Part shown: positions 54,006-62,502 of the stretch, piece after piece | Numbering within the stretch: position 1 is the stretch's first letter | Layout of the letters: each line of letters opens with the position of its first letter | From: Paenibacillus endoradicis | GTDB taxonomy: Bacteria > Bacillota > Bacilli > Paenibacillales > Paenibacillaceae | Length of the DNA stretch: 64,000 nt | Assembly: GCF_024721975.1 (NCBI RefSeq) | Contig: NZ_JANQBB010000001.1 | Location: 1,054,001 to 1,118,000 of the forward strand | Reading direction: 5' to 3' | Program-made: the position numbers and the translations under genes | Notes under the pieces: model-generated | The model's input: only the letters and a program-made list of their open reading frames with translations | What the model was told of the DNA's origin: nothing | The model's database searches: none

Positions 54006-54314
54006 TCAATCGACTTTAAATTTCACAAAATACGGCACGAACAAAGAGCCAATACTAAGTATGGCGAGTCCCACACCCAGCGTAGTTAAAAGGTTATTAA
54101 AAGGTGAAAAGAAATTAACAAAAAGTAGCGTTGGCAAAACAGTAAGCGAAACAAAAATCAATCTGCCTGAAAAGGTTATTTTATGTTTCGCACCACAATT
54201 ATCGCATTTAACTGGTTTATATACCCAACCCAAAAACGCTTTGTATATTTTACTCCAGCTGAATTGCAGATTACAGTTTTGACATTTTTGCAATTTGAAC
54301 CCCTCCTTAGTCAA
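54006..54314 (-). CDS. Zinc-ribbon membrane protein (TIGR04104-like, cassette gene)
   Basis: 102 residues. CQNC and CDNC with about 25 residues between (CQNCNLQFSWSKIYKAFLGW) fit the CXXC-20-CXXC family. Two membrane helices follow (about 50-70 and 74-95). Function unknown. Short repeats flank the gene on both sides. Confidence 0.75.
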   Translation of the reverse strand: MTKEGFKLQKCQNCNLQFSWSKIYKAFLGWVYKPVKCDNCGAKHKITFSGRLIFVSLTVLPTLLFVNFFSPFNNLLTTLGVGLAILSIGSLFVPYFVKFKVD

Positions 54315-54413
54315 CTTATCTTATTCGGAATAATCGCCCGATATTCGAAGGGACATCTATGCATTACATGACGCTACGGAGATTATAAGGTTTTATACTA
54401 TTATGGCTATTTC

Positions 54414-54525
54414 TTATAACGTTCAGGTATTCACGAACTTCCGCAGGAAGTTGTCAGACAGCAATTACATCTTGAATTTCTTCTGCTGACCAAGGCGTAG
54501 CCGCTGCGTGAATACTGTGTTATAC
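54414..54525 (-). repeat. attC-like site
   Basis: TTATAACGTTCAGGTATTCA to GCGTGAATACTGTGTTATAC. GTCAGACAG/CTGCTGAC stem variant with AACTTCCGCAGGAAGTT hairpin. Confidence 0.92.
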
Positions 54526-54558
54526 GAAGCATTGCCTTCCCTGAGTCACAAAGAACAT

Positions 54559-54958
54559 TTTATAATCCATTATTATTGTTAATTAATACTTCTTTAATGT
54601 GATTCGGAATTCCAATAATTGATTTAATCACCTTTTTAATGCCATTAATGTAAATATTCTAATAGTTCCAGTACACTATCAATCTATTAGTTCCATTTAC
54701 AAACATAAAATCCATCCAACCGTCAGCAATTAATTAATCTTCAGCATCAAATATTGTAAATCCTGAAAACCTATCAATCGATCCATCTAAATAATACATG
54801 CACTTACCTTCTATACAACTCTCCGACCAATCGAAACGGAACTCCTTATTAAAAATATGATAATAACTTAAATCTCTGACTGACTGTAATTCAACTTCTT
54901 TTCTTAATTTTGGTCCCATAGTAACAGAAAGCCCCTGGTCCTGATAATTTGGTATCAT
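54559..54958 (-). pseudogene. Decayed paralogue of 55152-55490
   Basis: MGPKLRKEVE and FDWSESCIEGKCMYYLDGSI align with the intact neighbour. TAA at 54734 and TAG at 54659 interrupt the frame, with a further one-base shift near 54600. Homology resumes after each stop (GWMDFMFVNGTNRLIVYWN). The cassette was duplicated and one copy lost. Confidence 0.85.
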
Positions 54959-55001
54959 ATTATTTTCATCTCTACTTTGTTTTTTTATTTGTCAATGTTT
55001 C

Positions 55002-55115
55002 GTATAACGTTCAGGAATTCACGAACTTCCATAGGAAGTTGTCACTGCATCGGCTACTTATGGCAAAGCATCACAGTGACCAAGGAGGAGCCGCCGCGTG
55101 AATACTGTGTAATAT
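55002..55115 (-). repeat. attC-like site
   Basis: GTATAACGTTCAGGAATTCA to GCGTGAATACTGTGTAATAT. Inner hairpin AACTTCCATAGGAAGTT. The right core has lost GTT (GTAATAT). Confidence 0.9.
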
Positions 55116-55151
55116 GAAGTACGGATCTACCTTGATTTCACTAAAAAGGAT

Positions 55152-55490
55152 TTACATGATCTGTCTTTTTACATGTTCAGGCATACCAAAATCTTTTAAT
55201 TCTATTTCAATCCCAGATTGTAAATCGTCCAAACAATCCCAATAGACTATAAACATATTGGTTTCTTTATTAAAATAGAAGTTCATCCATCCTTCTAGTA
55301 TCTGTTGATCTTCACTATCATATAGACTGATCCCAGAGAAGTTTTCAACTGCTCCATCTAAATATTGAATCCTCTTATCTTCAATACAACTTTCAGACCA
55401 ATCAAAGAATAATTCCTTCTCTAAATTAATGTAATGTTTTAAATCTAATAACAACTGTTTTTCTACTTCTGCACGTAACTTTGGACCCAT
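55152..55490 (-). CDS. Hypothetical protein, cassette gene with shifted N-terminus
   Basis: 112 residues in the open frame from ATG 55490. The stronger original start is ATG 55529 behind AAAGGGTG. A one-base deletion relative to the paralogue (ATGATACCAAAT versus ATGAAACCAAT) shifts it, so only the internal ATG (MGPK) keeps the frame. FDWSESCIEDKRIQYLDGAV and GWMNFYFNKETNMFIVYWD are its conserved blocks. Function unknown; possibly a recently damaged gene. Confidence 0.6.
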   Translation of the reverse strand: MGPKLRAEVEKQLLLDLKHYINLEKELFFDWSESCIEDKRIQYLDGAVENFSGISLYDSEDQQILEGWMNFYFNKETNMFIVYWDCLDDLQSGIEIELKDFGMPEHVKRQIM

Positions 55491-55574
55491 CCAATCTGAG
55501 AATCCAAGTTTTTGATAATTGGTTTCATTTTTTCACCCTTTCTAACTATAGGATTTAGATTTCACCCGTATTTC

Positions 55575-55712
55575 ATATAACGTTTCGTGAATTCACGACG
55601 TTTCTTTTCCTTAGATAGCTCTTATCTTACGGAATGTGTTGGGGAGTTATTTCTCCGCTACATTTCTTCTTCCAACCAAGGGCGTAGCCACAGCGTGAAT
55701 CTGGTGTTATGT
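55575..55712 (-). repeat. attC-like site with TTAGATA arm
   Basis: ATATAACGTTTCGTGAATTCACG-type left end, and AGCGTGAATCTGGTGTTATGT at the right. Inner arm TTCCTTAGATAGCTCTTATC then TTACGGAA matches the type B hairpin core. It ends 20 bp before the stop at 55733. Confidence 0.85.
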
Positions 55713-55732
55713 GAAGTCCCTAACATCTTGAG

Positions 55733-56224
55733 CTACTTATCAAAACTTATTCTTTTCCATTCATCTGGAACATGAAGACATAAAGAAGGTGTCAAACATT
55801 TGGTGTAATAAGGTTCTTTCACAAATTCATCTGTTATGTATTTAAGAATCATATTATTTAATTGAAATACTTCTGTTCCATTCTCAATGTTTTTGATTCT
55901 ATCAAATTCTTCATTTTCTATAGAATAATAAAATTCTGTTTCACTAAAGCATCCATCAAAATAAGTGCTTAGAGGTCCTCCTAACCCGTGTGGACAGCCT
56001 AGTTCAGACTTCGATGTTTCTGTGAAGTGACACCACCAAGACACTCCGCATATAACAACTCCTAGTTCCGTTAATTGCTTAATTAATCCTTCTATTAATT
56101 GGGGGGAAACAATAAGATCAAAATAGCCTGAGCCTACAATCTCAACTTGATATAATCTAAATATTTTTTCTAATTTTTTCTGTATATTTTTTTGTTCATA
56201 ATTGAGAAATTCATAATATCTCAA
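55733..56224 (-). CDS. Hypothetical protein, first cassette next to the recombinase
   Basis: 163 residues, soluble. VVICGVSWWCHFTETSKSEL and CPHGLGGPLSTYFDGCFSE are distinctive, Cys-containing blocks; no family recognised. It is the cassette closest to the core site at 56252, where new cassettes would arrive in an integron. Confidence 0.6.
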   Translation of the reverse strand: MRYYEFLNYEQKNIQKKLEKIFRLYQVEIVGSGYFDLIVSPQLIEGLIKQLTELGVVICGVSWWCHFTETSKSELGCPHGLGGPLSTYFDGCFSETEFYYSIENEEFDRIKNIENGTEVFQLNNMILKYITDEFVKEPYYTKCLTPSLCLHVPDEWKRISFDK

Positions 56225-56248
56225 AATATTTCACCGTCCTTTAGGGAT

Positions 56249-56262
56249 TTCGCCTAACAAAT
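56249..56262 (-). other. attI-like core site (single GTTAGGC)
   Basis: On the minus strand TTTGTTAGGCGAAA lies between the recombinase remnant and the first cassette. It has the core but no partner stem: the sequence to the right (AAATTATTTGCGTATTTCG) does not pair with it as in the repeats. This is what an integron attI junction should look like. Confidence 0.55.
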
Positions 56263-56308
56263 TATTTGCGTATTTCGTGTTACATGTTTCTTTGTGTCTA
56301 TTTGCGTA

Positions 56309-57184
56309 CTAAGTTAACTTCTTCGTACTACTCTCTGCCTTATTTGTCTGTTGAGCAACAAAGTCTTCACCATCACATTGTTCAAATACTTTCTGCACGG
56401 TACGCTCTGTAATATGACCTTTGTTCTGCTGACCTGGAAAGAGCCAGTTTTTTATAATGCTATTTGATCTATACATCTATACTTCTCAATAGCTTGCCAT
56501 GCTGTTTCAGATAATAATGTATAACGATCTTTCCTACCTTTACCTTGCCGTATTCGTAGTAATTGTTTATCAAGATCAAAATCCTCCAACTTCAATTGAA
56601 CAACTACACTTACCTGTAGTCCAGCTGAATAGGTGATCATAACAAATGCGCGATGTTTTTCGTTTTGAATAGTATTGAAAATGTATTTGATTAACATAGG
56701 AGTGAGATCTATCTTGATTTAATAGTAGTAGTGCATAAGTTTCAATGATTCCTTTAAGCAATCCACTTACTATCTCTCTAACTTTCATATAATCTATATA
56801 TCGTGTGACATGACTTCGATATACGGCTGATGTGTGGGCACTCTTTGCTGTAGATGTTTGTGAAGTGATAATTGTAGAGTTGTCATACTGAGAAGCATCT
56901 TTAATATTTTGGCTTATGTTTTCTAATTCGCTTAATCTTAGAAACTGTTCTAACTCCATTTTCTTTCTAGTATGTGCTCTACAATCAGCGAATAAATTAC
57001 ATTCATCCTTTAATAGTATCTCAACGATGATGTTCTTCTCATGAAAAAGATGAATGACTTGAGCAACAGATGAAATCGTATAAGGAATATTCCATTCTTT
57101 CTTGATAGGACCGTATCTTTTTCCACTGATCTCTCTAACTTTCTGTAAAAATTTTTCATTATAACTAAATAAAACAACAACCAC
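56309..57184 (-). pseudogene. Decayed tyrosine recombinase (integron-integrase-like)
   Basis: An N-terminal domain begins FSYNEKFLQKVREISGKRYG and KKEWNIPY, then DRSHSYVNQ from the core-binding end. There the frame breaks by a deletion. The catalytic part resumes in another frame: ENEKHRAFVMITYSAGLQVS with R-for-Q at the first catalytic position (GLRVSE expected), LKLEDFDLD, IRQGKGRKDRYTLLS with the catalytic Lys. After a further shift WLFPGQ and HITERTVQKVFEQ follow. HxLRH and the nucleophile Tyr are missing; the frame ends in unrelated sequence. It is transcribed in the cassette direction, with its 3' end next to the array, as in reversed-integrase integrons. Confidence 0.85.
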
Positions 57185-57256
57185 TACTCATCAAGCGTTG
57201 TTAAATTGATCATTGAAAGTACCTCCATTATACAATATTATACATTTAATAGAAAC

Positions 57257-57290
57257 GACAAAAAGGTCTCAAGCATTTGCTTGAAACCCG
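57257..57290 (-). terminator. Rho-independent terminator after the YHYH gene
   Basis: On the minus strand GTTTCAAGC, loop AAAT, GCTTGAGAC, then CTTTTTGTCG. It lies 20 bp beyond the stop at 57311. Confidence 0.85.
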
Positions 57291-57310
57291 ATTCTTTCGA
57301 CGTTATCTTA

Positions 57311-57898
57311 TTATTTGATATTAATATAAATCCTGTTATTATCTTTGTCAAATGTTATTGTAGCTCCCAAGTCGCCAACAATATCTCGAATTGGTGCATA
57401 AGTAGTATTATTTTTGGAGATCACATTTTTACTTGATAATGATAGTGTTGCACTCTTCTTATTTTTTGTGATCTTAATAACATCTGCAGTCTTATCAATT
57501 TCAAGTGTAGCTCCTATTGCTTTTACCACATCTCTAACTGGGAAATAATTACTATTTTCTTTAACTAGTATATCATTGTCTAATTTGACTAGAACATCAT
57601 TAACATATAACGTAACACTCGACTTTTCATACTCTGCTTTTTTTACAGTAGTAGTTTTCGATTTACTTGAGCTACTATTACTTTTCTTAGTTGAACTATT
57701 GCTAGATGAGCTTGAACTACTTGTTGAGCTTGAACCTGAATGATAATGGTAGCCTGTACATAACCCCTTGCTCTTAGATTTTTCAGAGCAATTATGTCCT
57801 CCGTTCGCATCTGTTCTACCCGAATGTGCTGCTGTTGTCGGTACCAGTAACGCAATAGATAGAATGATAACCATAAATAACTGAATCGTTTTCTTCAT
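57311..57898 (-). CDS. Secreted YHYH-domain protein with copper-amine-oxidase-type stalk domain
   Basis: 195 residues from ATG 57898, with GGAGGAC upstream. A signal peptide (to about AAHSG), a YHYH block CTGYHYHSG, a Ser/Lys-rich linker (about 60-90), then the stalk domain: VTLYVNDVLVKLDNDILVKE, NYFPVRDVVKAIGATLEID and TYAPIRDIVGDLGATITFD. Such stalk domains bind cell-wall polymers in Paenibacilli. Ordinary chromosomal gene beyond the array. Confidence 0.88.
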   Translation of the reverse strand: MKKTIQLFMVIILSIALLVPTTAAHSGRTDANGGHNCSEKSKSKGLCTGYHYHSGSSSTSSSSSSSNSSTKKSNSSSSKSKTTTVKKAEYEKSSVTLYVNDVLVKLDNDILVKENSNYFPVRDVVKAIGATLEIDKTADVIKITKNKKSATLSLSSKNVISKNNTTYAPIRDIVGDLGATITFDKDNNRIYINIK

Positions 57899-58240
57899 AA
57901 TGTCCTCCATAAATGTATTTTAGGTATAACTGGTTTGAATCTTAGCCTACATGCGATGACTATGTAAAAATGTGATGAATCCCATATCCAGTATCCCTAG
58001 AACTATTATACAGTTATATTACAATATTGGTAGTTTAGATAGTTTTTTCAAATAAAACGATATAAAGTTTGTTACAGCGTTGCTTCTATATAGGGTTACT
58101 TACTAATCGGCTCCCAATAACATTACTTTCAGCATTAACACAGTAATCAAAAATACACATTCAATGAGTAGAATAATCTTCTACCATTGAACGTGTATTT
58201 ATGTATCTTAGACTTCAAGCTCTTTATACTTAAAGTACAA
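57899..58240. other. Intergenic stretch with a terminator
   Basis: 342 bp between the YHYH gene and GH127. The hairpin at 58150-58200 is the only clear element; the remainder is AT-rich upstream sequence of the YHYH gene. Confidence 0.5.
58150..58200 (-). terminator. Rho-independent terminator after GH127
   Basis: A stem with AAATACACATTCAATG and CATTGAACGTGTATTT arms, followed on the minus strand by TTTTTGATT. It lies 40 bp beyond the stop at 58241. Confidence 0.8.
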
Positions 58241-60217
58241 TTACTTTACTAGCTCATTGACCCATACCATCATTTCACCCTCACCACGATTAGCCCATGT
58301 ATAGTAAGGGATAAACGTTAGTGAAATTGGTGTTTCTGGTAGTACAGTATCTGCTGAATATAATTGATCTGTCCAGCAATTAGCATCTATACTTACCCCT
58401 TCGGCTTCTATCGTATATACACCATCAGCTAATGACTCGTTAAATTTCAGTGTTAGCTTGGCATCGCTAGGTAACTTCACTTGTTGTAATAGCTTCCCAT
58501 TGTCAGCTTCTTCGATGCAATAAACGATTGGTCCACGTTGCAGGGCAACTTTACCAGCATTTGCTTTCACTTTAGGATGACTCTTCATTCGTTTAATACT
58601 CATATCAAAACCTAACTCCACGATATCTCCCGTTACCCACTCACGTGAGATCTTCGCATATCCGTCTTCTGTAATTTCTGCTATTTCAACAGTTACTCCA
58701 TTTACTTGAATAGTGGATTTGTTAGACCAGTTTGGAAGACGAATTGCTAAGGTCATATGAACTGGTGCTGAAGTTGATAGCTCGTATTTCACAACCCCAC
58801 TCCAAGGAAGGTCAGAAACTTGATTCAGTGTTACAGATGCCCCCTCAACATTCAGTTCTGTTGTTCCACCGATAAATAAGTGAGAATACACAGTGCTGCC
58901 AGTAACAGAATACATATAATCTCCTAATGATGCTAATAAACGAGCTAAGTTAGGAGGACAACATGCACAACCAAACCATTCTTGACGTACTGGTTTCACA
59001 TGATTGTAGTTTTTATTATTTCCATTACATTGTTCAGGTGAAACTTCAAGCGGGTTAACATAGAAGAAATGCTTACCATCTAATGACATTCCAGAAATAA
59101 CTGTATTATAAAGTGCACGTTCCATCACATCAGCATATTCGCTTTTTGTCTCCAATTGAAGCATACGTTGTGCTGCAAAGATTAAGCCGATCGATGCACA
59201 TGTTTCGGAATAAGCAGTATCATTAGGTATATCATAATCTACGGAGAAAGCTTCTCCTTGTACCATTGAACCAATTCCACCTGTAATGTACATTTGCTTA
59301 TGAACAATATTGTTCCATAGAGTGCGACTTGCTTCTATTAAGCTGACATCATTCGTCTCTTTTGCAATATCAATCATACCCGCAAGCATATATACTACAC
59401 GTACTGCGTGCCCCGTAGCTACATCTTGTTCCCTAACTGGTTTGTGTGATTGGAAATATTGGGGATCTATCTGAATACGATCTTTATGCCAAATACTACT
59501 CCAACCACGTTTTTCCGCTTCTTCAACAAAGAAATTATTCGTTCCACGTTTGTCGATAAAGTATTTACTTAATTGAAGATACTTATTTTCACCAGTAATA
59601 TGATATAGCTTCACTAAAGCAAGCTCAATCTCTTGATGTCCATCATATCCTTGAATCTGACCTTCCCCATCACCGAATACATTGCCAATATCATCAGCCA
59701 TTTTGCATACGATATCTAATAATTGACGTTTGCCTGTAGCTTGATAATAAGCAACACCTGCTTCGATCATATGTCCTGCTGTATACAATTCATGAGCTTC
59801 TGTTAGATTTTTCCATCTAAGTTGAGGTTCCTTAATTATGAAATACGTATTAAGATAACCGGTAGATTGTTGTGCTTTCTCAATAATAGTAATCATCTCA
59901 TCCGCAATCGCTTCAAGTTCGCTATTAGATTCTTTAGTTAAGAGATAAGCAACTGCCTCAATCCATTTCGCAACATCTGTATCTTGGAAGACAAATCCGT
60001 AAAATTCACCTTCAGCTAAGCCAGCTGCGATCTTGAAGTTTTGCACCGCGTGACTTGGTTCTGCACCTTCAACCCGATCATTGATCGCTTCCCACTGATA
60101 TGGTACGACAACATCTCGTACTAATTGTATATATGGACTCCAGAAAGGATCCACAATATTTACTTGCTTCATTGGAATAAATTGAATTGGTTTTGTCAAT
60201 TGAACTGGCGTAGTCAT
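58241..60217 (-). CDS. GH127 beta-L-arabinofuranosidase-like enzyme
   Basis: 658 residues from ATG 60217, with GAGGAGAG upstream. An (alpha/alpha)6 barrel in the central part and beta domains after residue 450. EWFGCACCPPNLARLLASLG is the zinc-binding Cys block of GH127, which with an upstream Glu forms the unusual Cys-nucleophile site. It removes arabinofuranose from plant glycans. Divergent from an AraC regulator that likely controls it; a GH43 gene follows on the other side of it. Confidence 0.92.
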   Translation of the reverse strand: MTTPVQLTKPIQFIPMKQVNIVDPFWSPYIQLVRDVVVPYQWEAINDRVEGAEPSHAVQNFKIAAGLAEGEFYGFVFQDTDVAKWIEAVAYLLTKESNSELEAIADEMITIIEKAQQSTGYLNTYFIIKEPQLRWKNLTEAHELYTAGHMIEAGVAYYQATGKRQLLDIVCKMADDIGNVFGDGEGQIQGYDGHQEIELALVKLYHITGENKYLQLSKYFIDKRGTNNFFVEEAEKRGWSSIWHKDRIQIDPQYFQSHKPVREQDVATGHAVRVVYMLAGMIDIAKETNDVSLIEASRTLWNNIVHKQMYITGGIGSMVQGEAFSVDYDIPNDTAYSETCASIGLIFAAQRMLQLETKSEYADVMERALYNTVISGMSLDGKHFFYVNPLEVSPEQCNGNNKNYNHVKPVRQEWFGCACCPPNLARLLASLGDYMYSVTGSTVYSHLFIGGTTELNVEGASVTLNQVSDLPWSGVVKYELSTSAPVHMTLAIRLPNWSNKSTIQVNGVTVEIAEITEDGYAKISREWVTGDIVELGFDMSIKRMKSHPKVKANAGKVALQRGPIVYCIEEADNGKLLQQVKLPSDAKLTLKFNESLADGVYTIEAEGVSIDANCWTDQLYSADTVLPETPISLTFIPYYTWANRGEGEMMVWVNELVK

Positions 60218-60367
60218 AATCACACTCTCCTCAGATTCCCATAATTATTTATAATTGTTATTAGATTCTCACACTCTACAGATCTATTGTATGTGTTAAT
60301 ATGAATATGTACGATACAGAAATGAAACCTAATTATTATAAAATATCACACTAATGGAGTGATTATT

Positions 60368-61237
60368 ATGAAGCCAATCAACCATATATATTTCAATGCG
60401 CCACCTCCTCCATATTTCCTGGAAAGTGGATTTCAAATCCATGAGAAAAATGATACACATCCGAATCGAACTCAATTAGGTTTTTTTGATTTTATACTAG
60501 TTAGGGAAGGGCGTTTACATATCGGGGAAAATAATGAACAGTGGATATTAGAAGCGGGTCAATCGCTTATTCTATTACCGAATGAATCGCACTACTCCGT
60601 AAGACCCGCAGAAGGACATACGCTGTTCTACTGGATTCATTTTCAAACGATAAGTGCCTGGACACAAAGTGAGCAAGAACATATTAAGCTTAATTTAGAG
60701 GAGCATCAACGATGTTTTTACCCAACACCATACACGATCCAATTACCGAAACATATGAGCTTTCCCTTTCCTCAACAAGCTTATCAATTATTGGAACAAA
60801 TGAACCAGGCGAATACAGAAAGAGAGTCTAATGCTTACTGGAAAAAGCAACATGCCTTTGAACAACTACTGAAGATGATGGATACTAGACAGAACGATGA
60901 TGATGTATCACCGATCATAAGACTAGCCGAGCAAGTGGAAAATTTCATTAGGAATCACTATCAGGAGTCAATTACGAACGAGCGGCTTGCTTTTACTTTT
61001 AACTATCATTACAACTATATAACACGGGCTATGAAACAGATGTATGGCATGACACCCAATGAATATGTAATGAAAGTTCGTATTGATCACGCGAAAAGTT
61101 TGTTATTAAATACACATTGGACAGTTTCTACAATTGCAGAGCATGTCGGATTTGAAAACATACCTTATTTCTCCAACTGCTTCTCCAAACACATCGGTAT
61201 ATCACCTTCTCAATTTCGCAATCAATATTATGAGTAA
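60368..61237 (+). CDS. AraC-family transcriptional regulator
   Basis: 289 residues from ATG 60368, preceded by GGAG. N-terminal cupin-like sensor (LVREGRLHIGENNEQWILEA then GQSLILLPNESHYS) and a C-terminal double HTH: NERLAFTFNYHYNYITRAMK and IAEHVGFENIPYFSNCFSKH, then IGISPSQFR. Divergent from GH127 with a 150-bp shared promoter region. Probably an activator for the arabinan-degrading genes. Confidence 0.9.
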   Translation: MKPINHIYFNAPPPPYFLESGFQIHEKNDTHPNRTQLGFFDFILVREGRLHIGENNEQWILEAGQSLILLPNESHYSVRPAEGHTLFYWIHFQTISAWTQSEQEHIKLNLEEHQRCFYPTPYTIQLPKHMSFPFPQQAYQLLEQMNQANTERESNAYWKKQHAFEQLLKMMDTRQNDDDVSPIIRLAEQVENFIRNHYQESITNERLAFTFNYHYNYITRAMKQMYGMTPNEYVMKVRIDHAKSLLLNTHWTVSTIAEHVGFENIPYFSNCFSKHIGISPSQFRNQYYE

Positions 61238-61240
61238 ACC

Positions 61241-61280
61241 AAAAAGCTCAAAGTACATTTACAAGTACTTTGAGCTTTTT
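61241..61280 (+). terminator. Rho-independent terminator after the AraC gene
   Basis: AAAAAGCTCAAAGTACTT-type arms: AAAAAGCTCAAAGTAC, loop ATTTACAA, GTACTTTGAGCTTTTT. T-run on the plus strand; the symmetric A-run may also serve the GH43 gene on the other strand. Confidence 0.9.
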
Positions 61281-61372
61281 GATTTAATACGGACACAGAT
61301 CAGATCATTATTGCTTCTAAGTTATTTATTGTAATTTGACAATCAAATAGTATTATTGCCTTATTAATAATT

Positions 61373-62362
61373 TTAAGCCTGTTCTCCATATGGGAAGATC
61401 GTTACAATTGAACCGTCGTCCTTATACTGAAGTTCAGTGAATTTAACGCTGCGTTTATGGTTTACTCCTCCAGATAGGGAGCAATCATGATAGAACAGAT
61501 ACCATTTATCTTTAAACTCAATGATAGAATGATGTGTTGTCCAACCAAGTACTGGCTCAAGAAATCTTCCTTTATACTCGAAAGGTCCTGTTGGTGATTT
61601 ACTTGTAGCATATACTAAATAATGAGTTGAGCCTGTTGAGTAACTTAAGTAATACGTATCTTTATATTTATGCATCCAAGGGCCTTCGAAGTATCTTCGA
61701 TCCTCATCACTAGCAAGAATAGCGTTACCATTCTCGTCTACAATGCTAATTTCTTGAGGATCTGTTTTGAAAGTAAGCATGTCATCAGACATTTCAGCGA
61801 CTAATGGTCCAAGTGCTGGGCCGTTTACATCTGGATCTGCTTCATTAGCAACAAATTCCCCAGACTGCCATTTTTCAAGTTGGCCACCCCATAGTCCGCC
61901 ATAATACATATAAGCACGATTATCTTCATCTACATATACAGCTGGATCGATCGAGTAGCTTCCTGGAATGTAGTTTTCTTCTGGTTTGAACGGACCTTCT
62001 GGCTTGTCACTTGTTGCAACACCAATACGGAAAATTCCATCATGGTCACGAGCTGGATAATATAAATAGTAAGTATCATTTTTGAAAGCTGCATCTGGTG
62101 CCCACATTTGAGCACTAGCCCATGCAACATCACGAACATGAAGTGCTTCTCCATGATCAATAACTGGAGCATCTACATCATCCATAGATAGAACGTGGTA
62201 ATCCTCCATTTTGTACTGATCTCCATTGTCGTTATCTGGACCATCATGATCTAGGTCATGAGATGGGTAAATGTAAATTTTATCGTTAAATACATGTGCA
62301 GACGGATCTGCTGTGTAAATATGTGTTACTAGGGGTTCATTTTGCTTAGCTGGTTTGGTCAT
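61373..62362 (-). CDS. GH43-family glycoside hydrolase
   Basis: 329 residues, a five-bladed propeller. Catalytic acids: Asp in TADPSAHVF (base), Asp in SIDPAVYVDED (modulator) and Glu in YFEGPWMHK (acid). No signal peptide, so it acts in the cytoplasm on imported arabino- or xylo-oligosaccharides. AGGAGAG is upstream. It lies near GH127 and AraC in an arabinoside-use cluster. Confidence 0.92.
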   Translation of the reverse strand: MTKPAKQNEPLVTHIYTADPSAHVFNDKIYIYPSHDLDHDGPDNDNGDQYKMEDYHVLSMDDVDAPVIDHGEALHVRDVAWASAQMWAPDAAFKNDTYYLYYPARDHDGIFRIGVATSDKPEGPFKPEENYIPGSYSIDPAVYVDEDNRAYMYYGGLWGGQLEKWQSGEFVANEADPDVNGPALGPLVAEMSDDMLTFKTDPQEISIVDENGNAILASDEDRRYFEGPWMHKYKDTYYLSYSTGSTHYLVYATSKSPTGPFEYKGRFLEPVLGWTTHHSIIEFKDKWYLFYHDCSLSGGVNHKRSVKFTELQYKDDGSIVTIFPYGEQA

Positions 62363-62418
62363 CGAGCTCTCTCCTTTGAATAGCTAGCTTATTATTTTTT
62401 ATAAATGTACACGCGTTC

Positions 62419-62447
62419 ATTATCACGTATAATGATAGCGTTGTCAA
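62419..62447 (-). promoter_or_regulatory. Sigma-A promoter of GH43 with overlapping palindrome
   Basis: TTGACA (62442-62447) and GATAAT (62419-62424) at 17-bp spacing on the minus strand. The imperfect palindrome CATTATCACGTATAATG overlaps the -10 and may be an operator. Confidence 0.8.
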
Positions 62448-62502
62448 TAGTTATTTTAATCGCTTACAATTTACTTCTACTATATAAAAATGCTAATTAA
62501 AA

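Noticed and set aside
40271..56258. CRISPR array as explanation of the regular repeats
   Set aside because: The spacing is 530-950 bp and holds genes; repeats are 55-192 bp and vary. No cas genes.
40271..56258. Simple rho-independent terminators after each gene
   Set aside because: The repeats are too long, have AAC/GTT ends conserved outside the stem, three inner stems and no T-run.
57643..57855. Minus-strand Gln/Val-rich 70-residue ORF
   Set aside because: It is a shifted reading of the Ser-rich linker of the YHYH protein.
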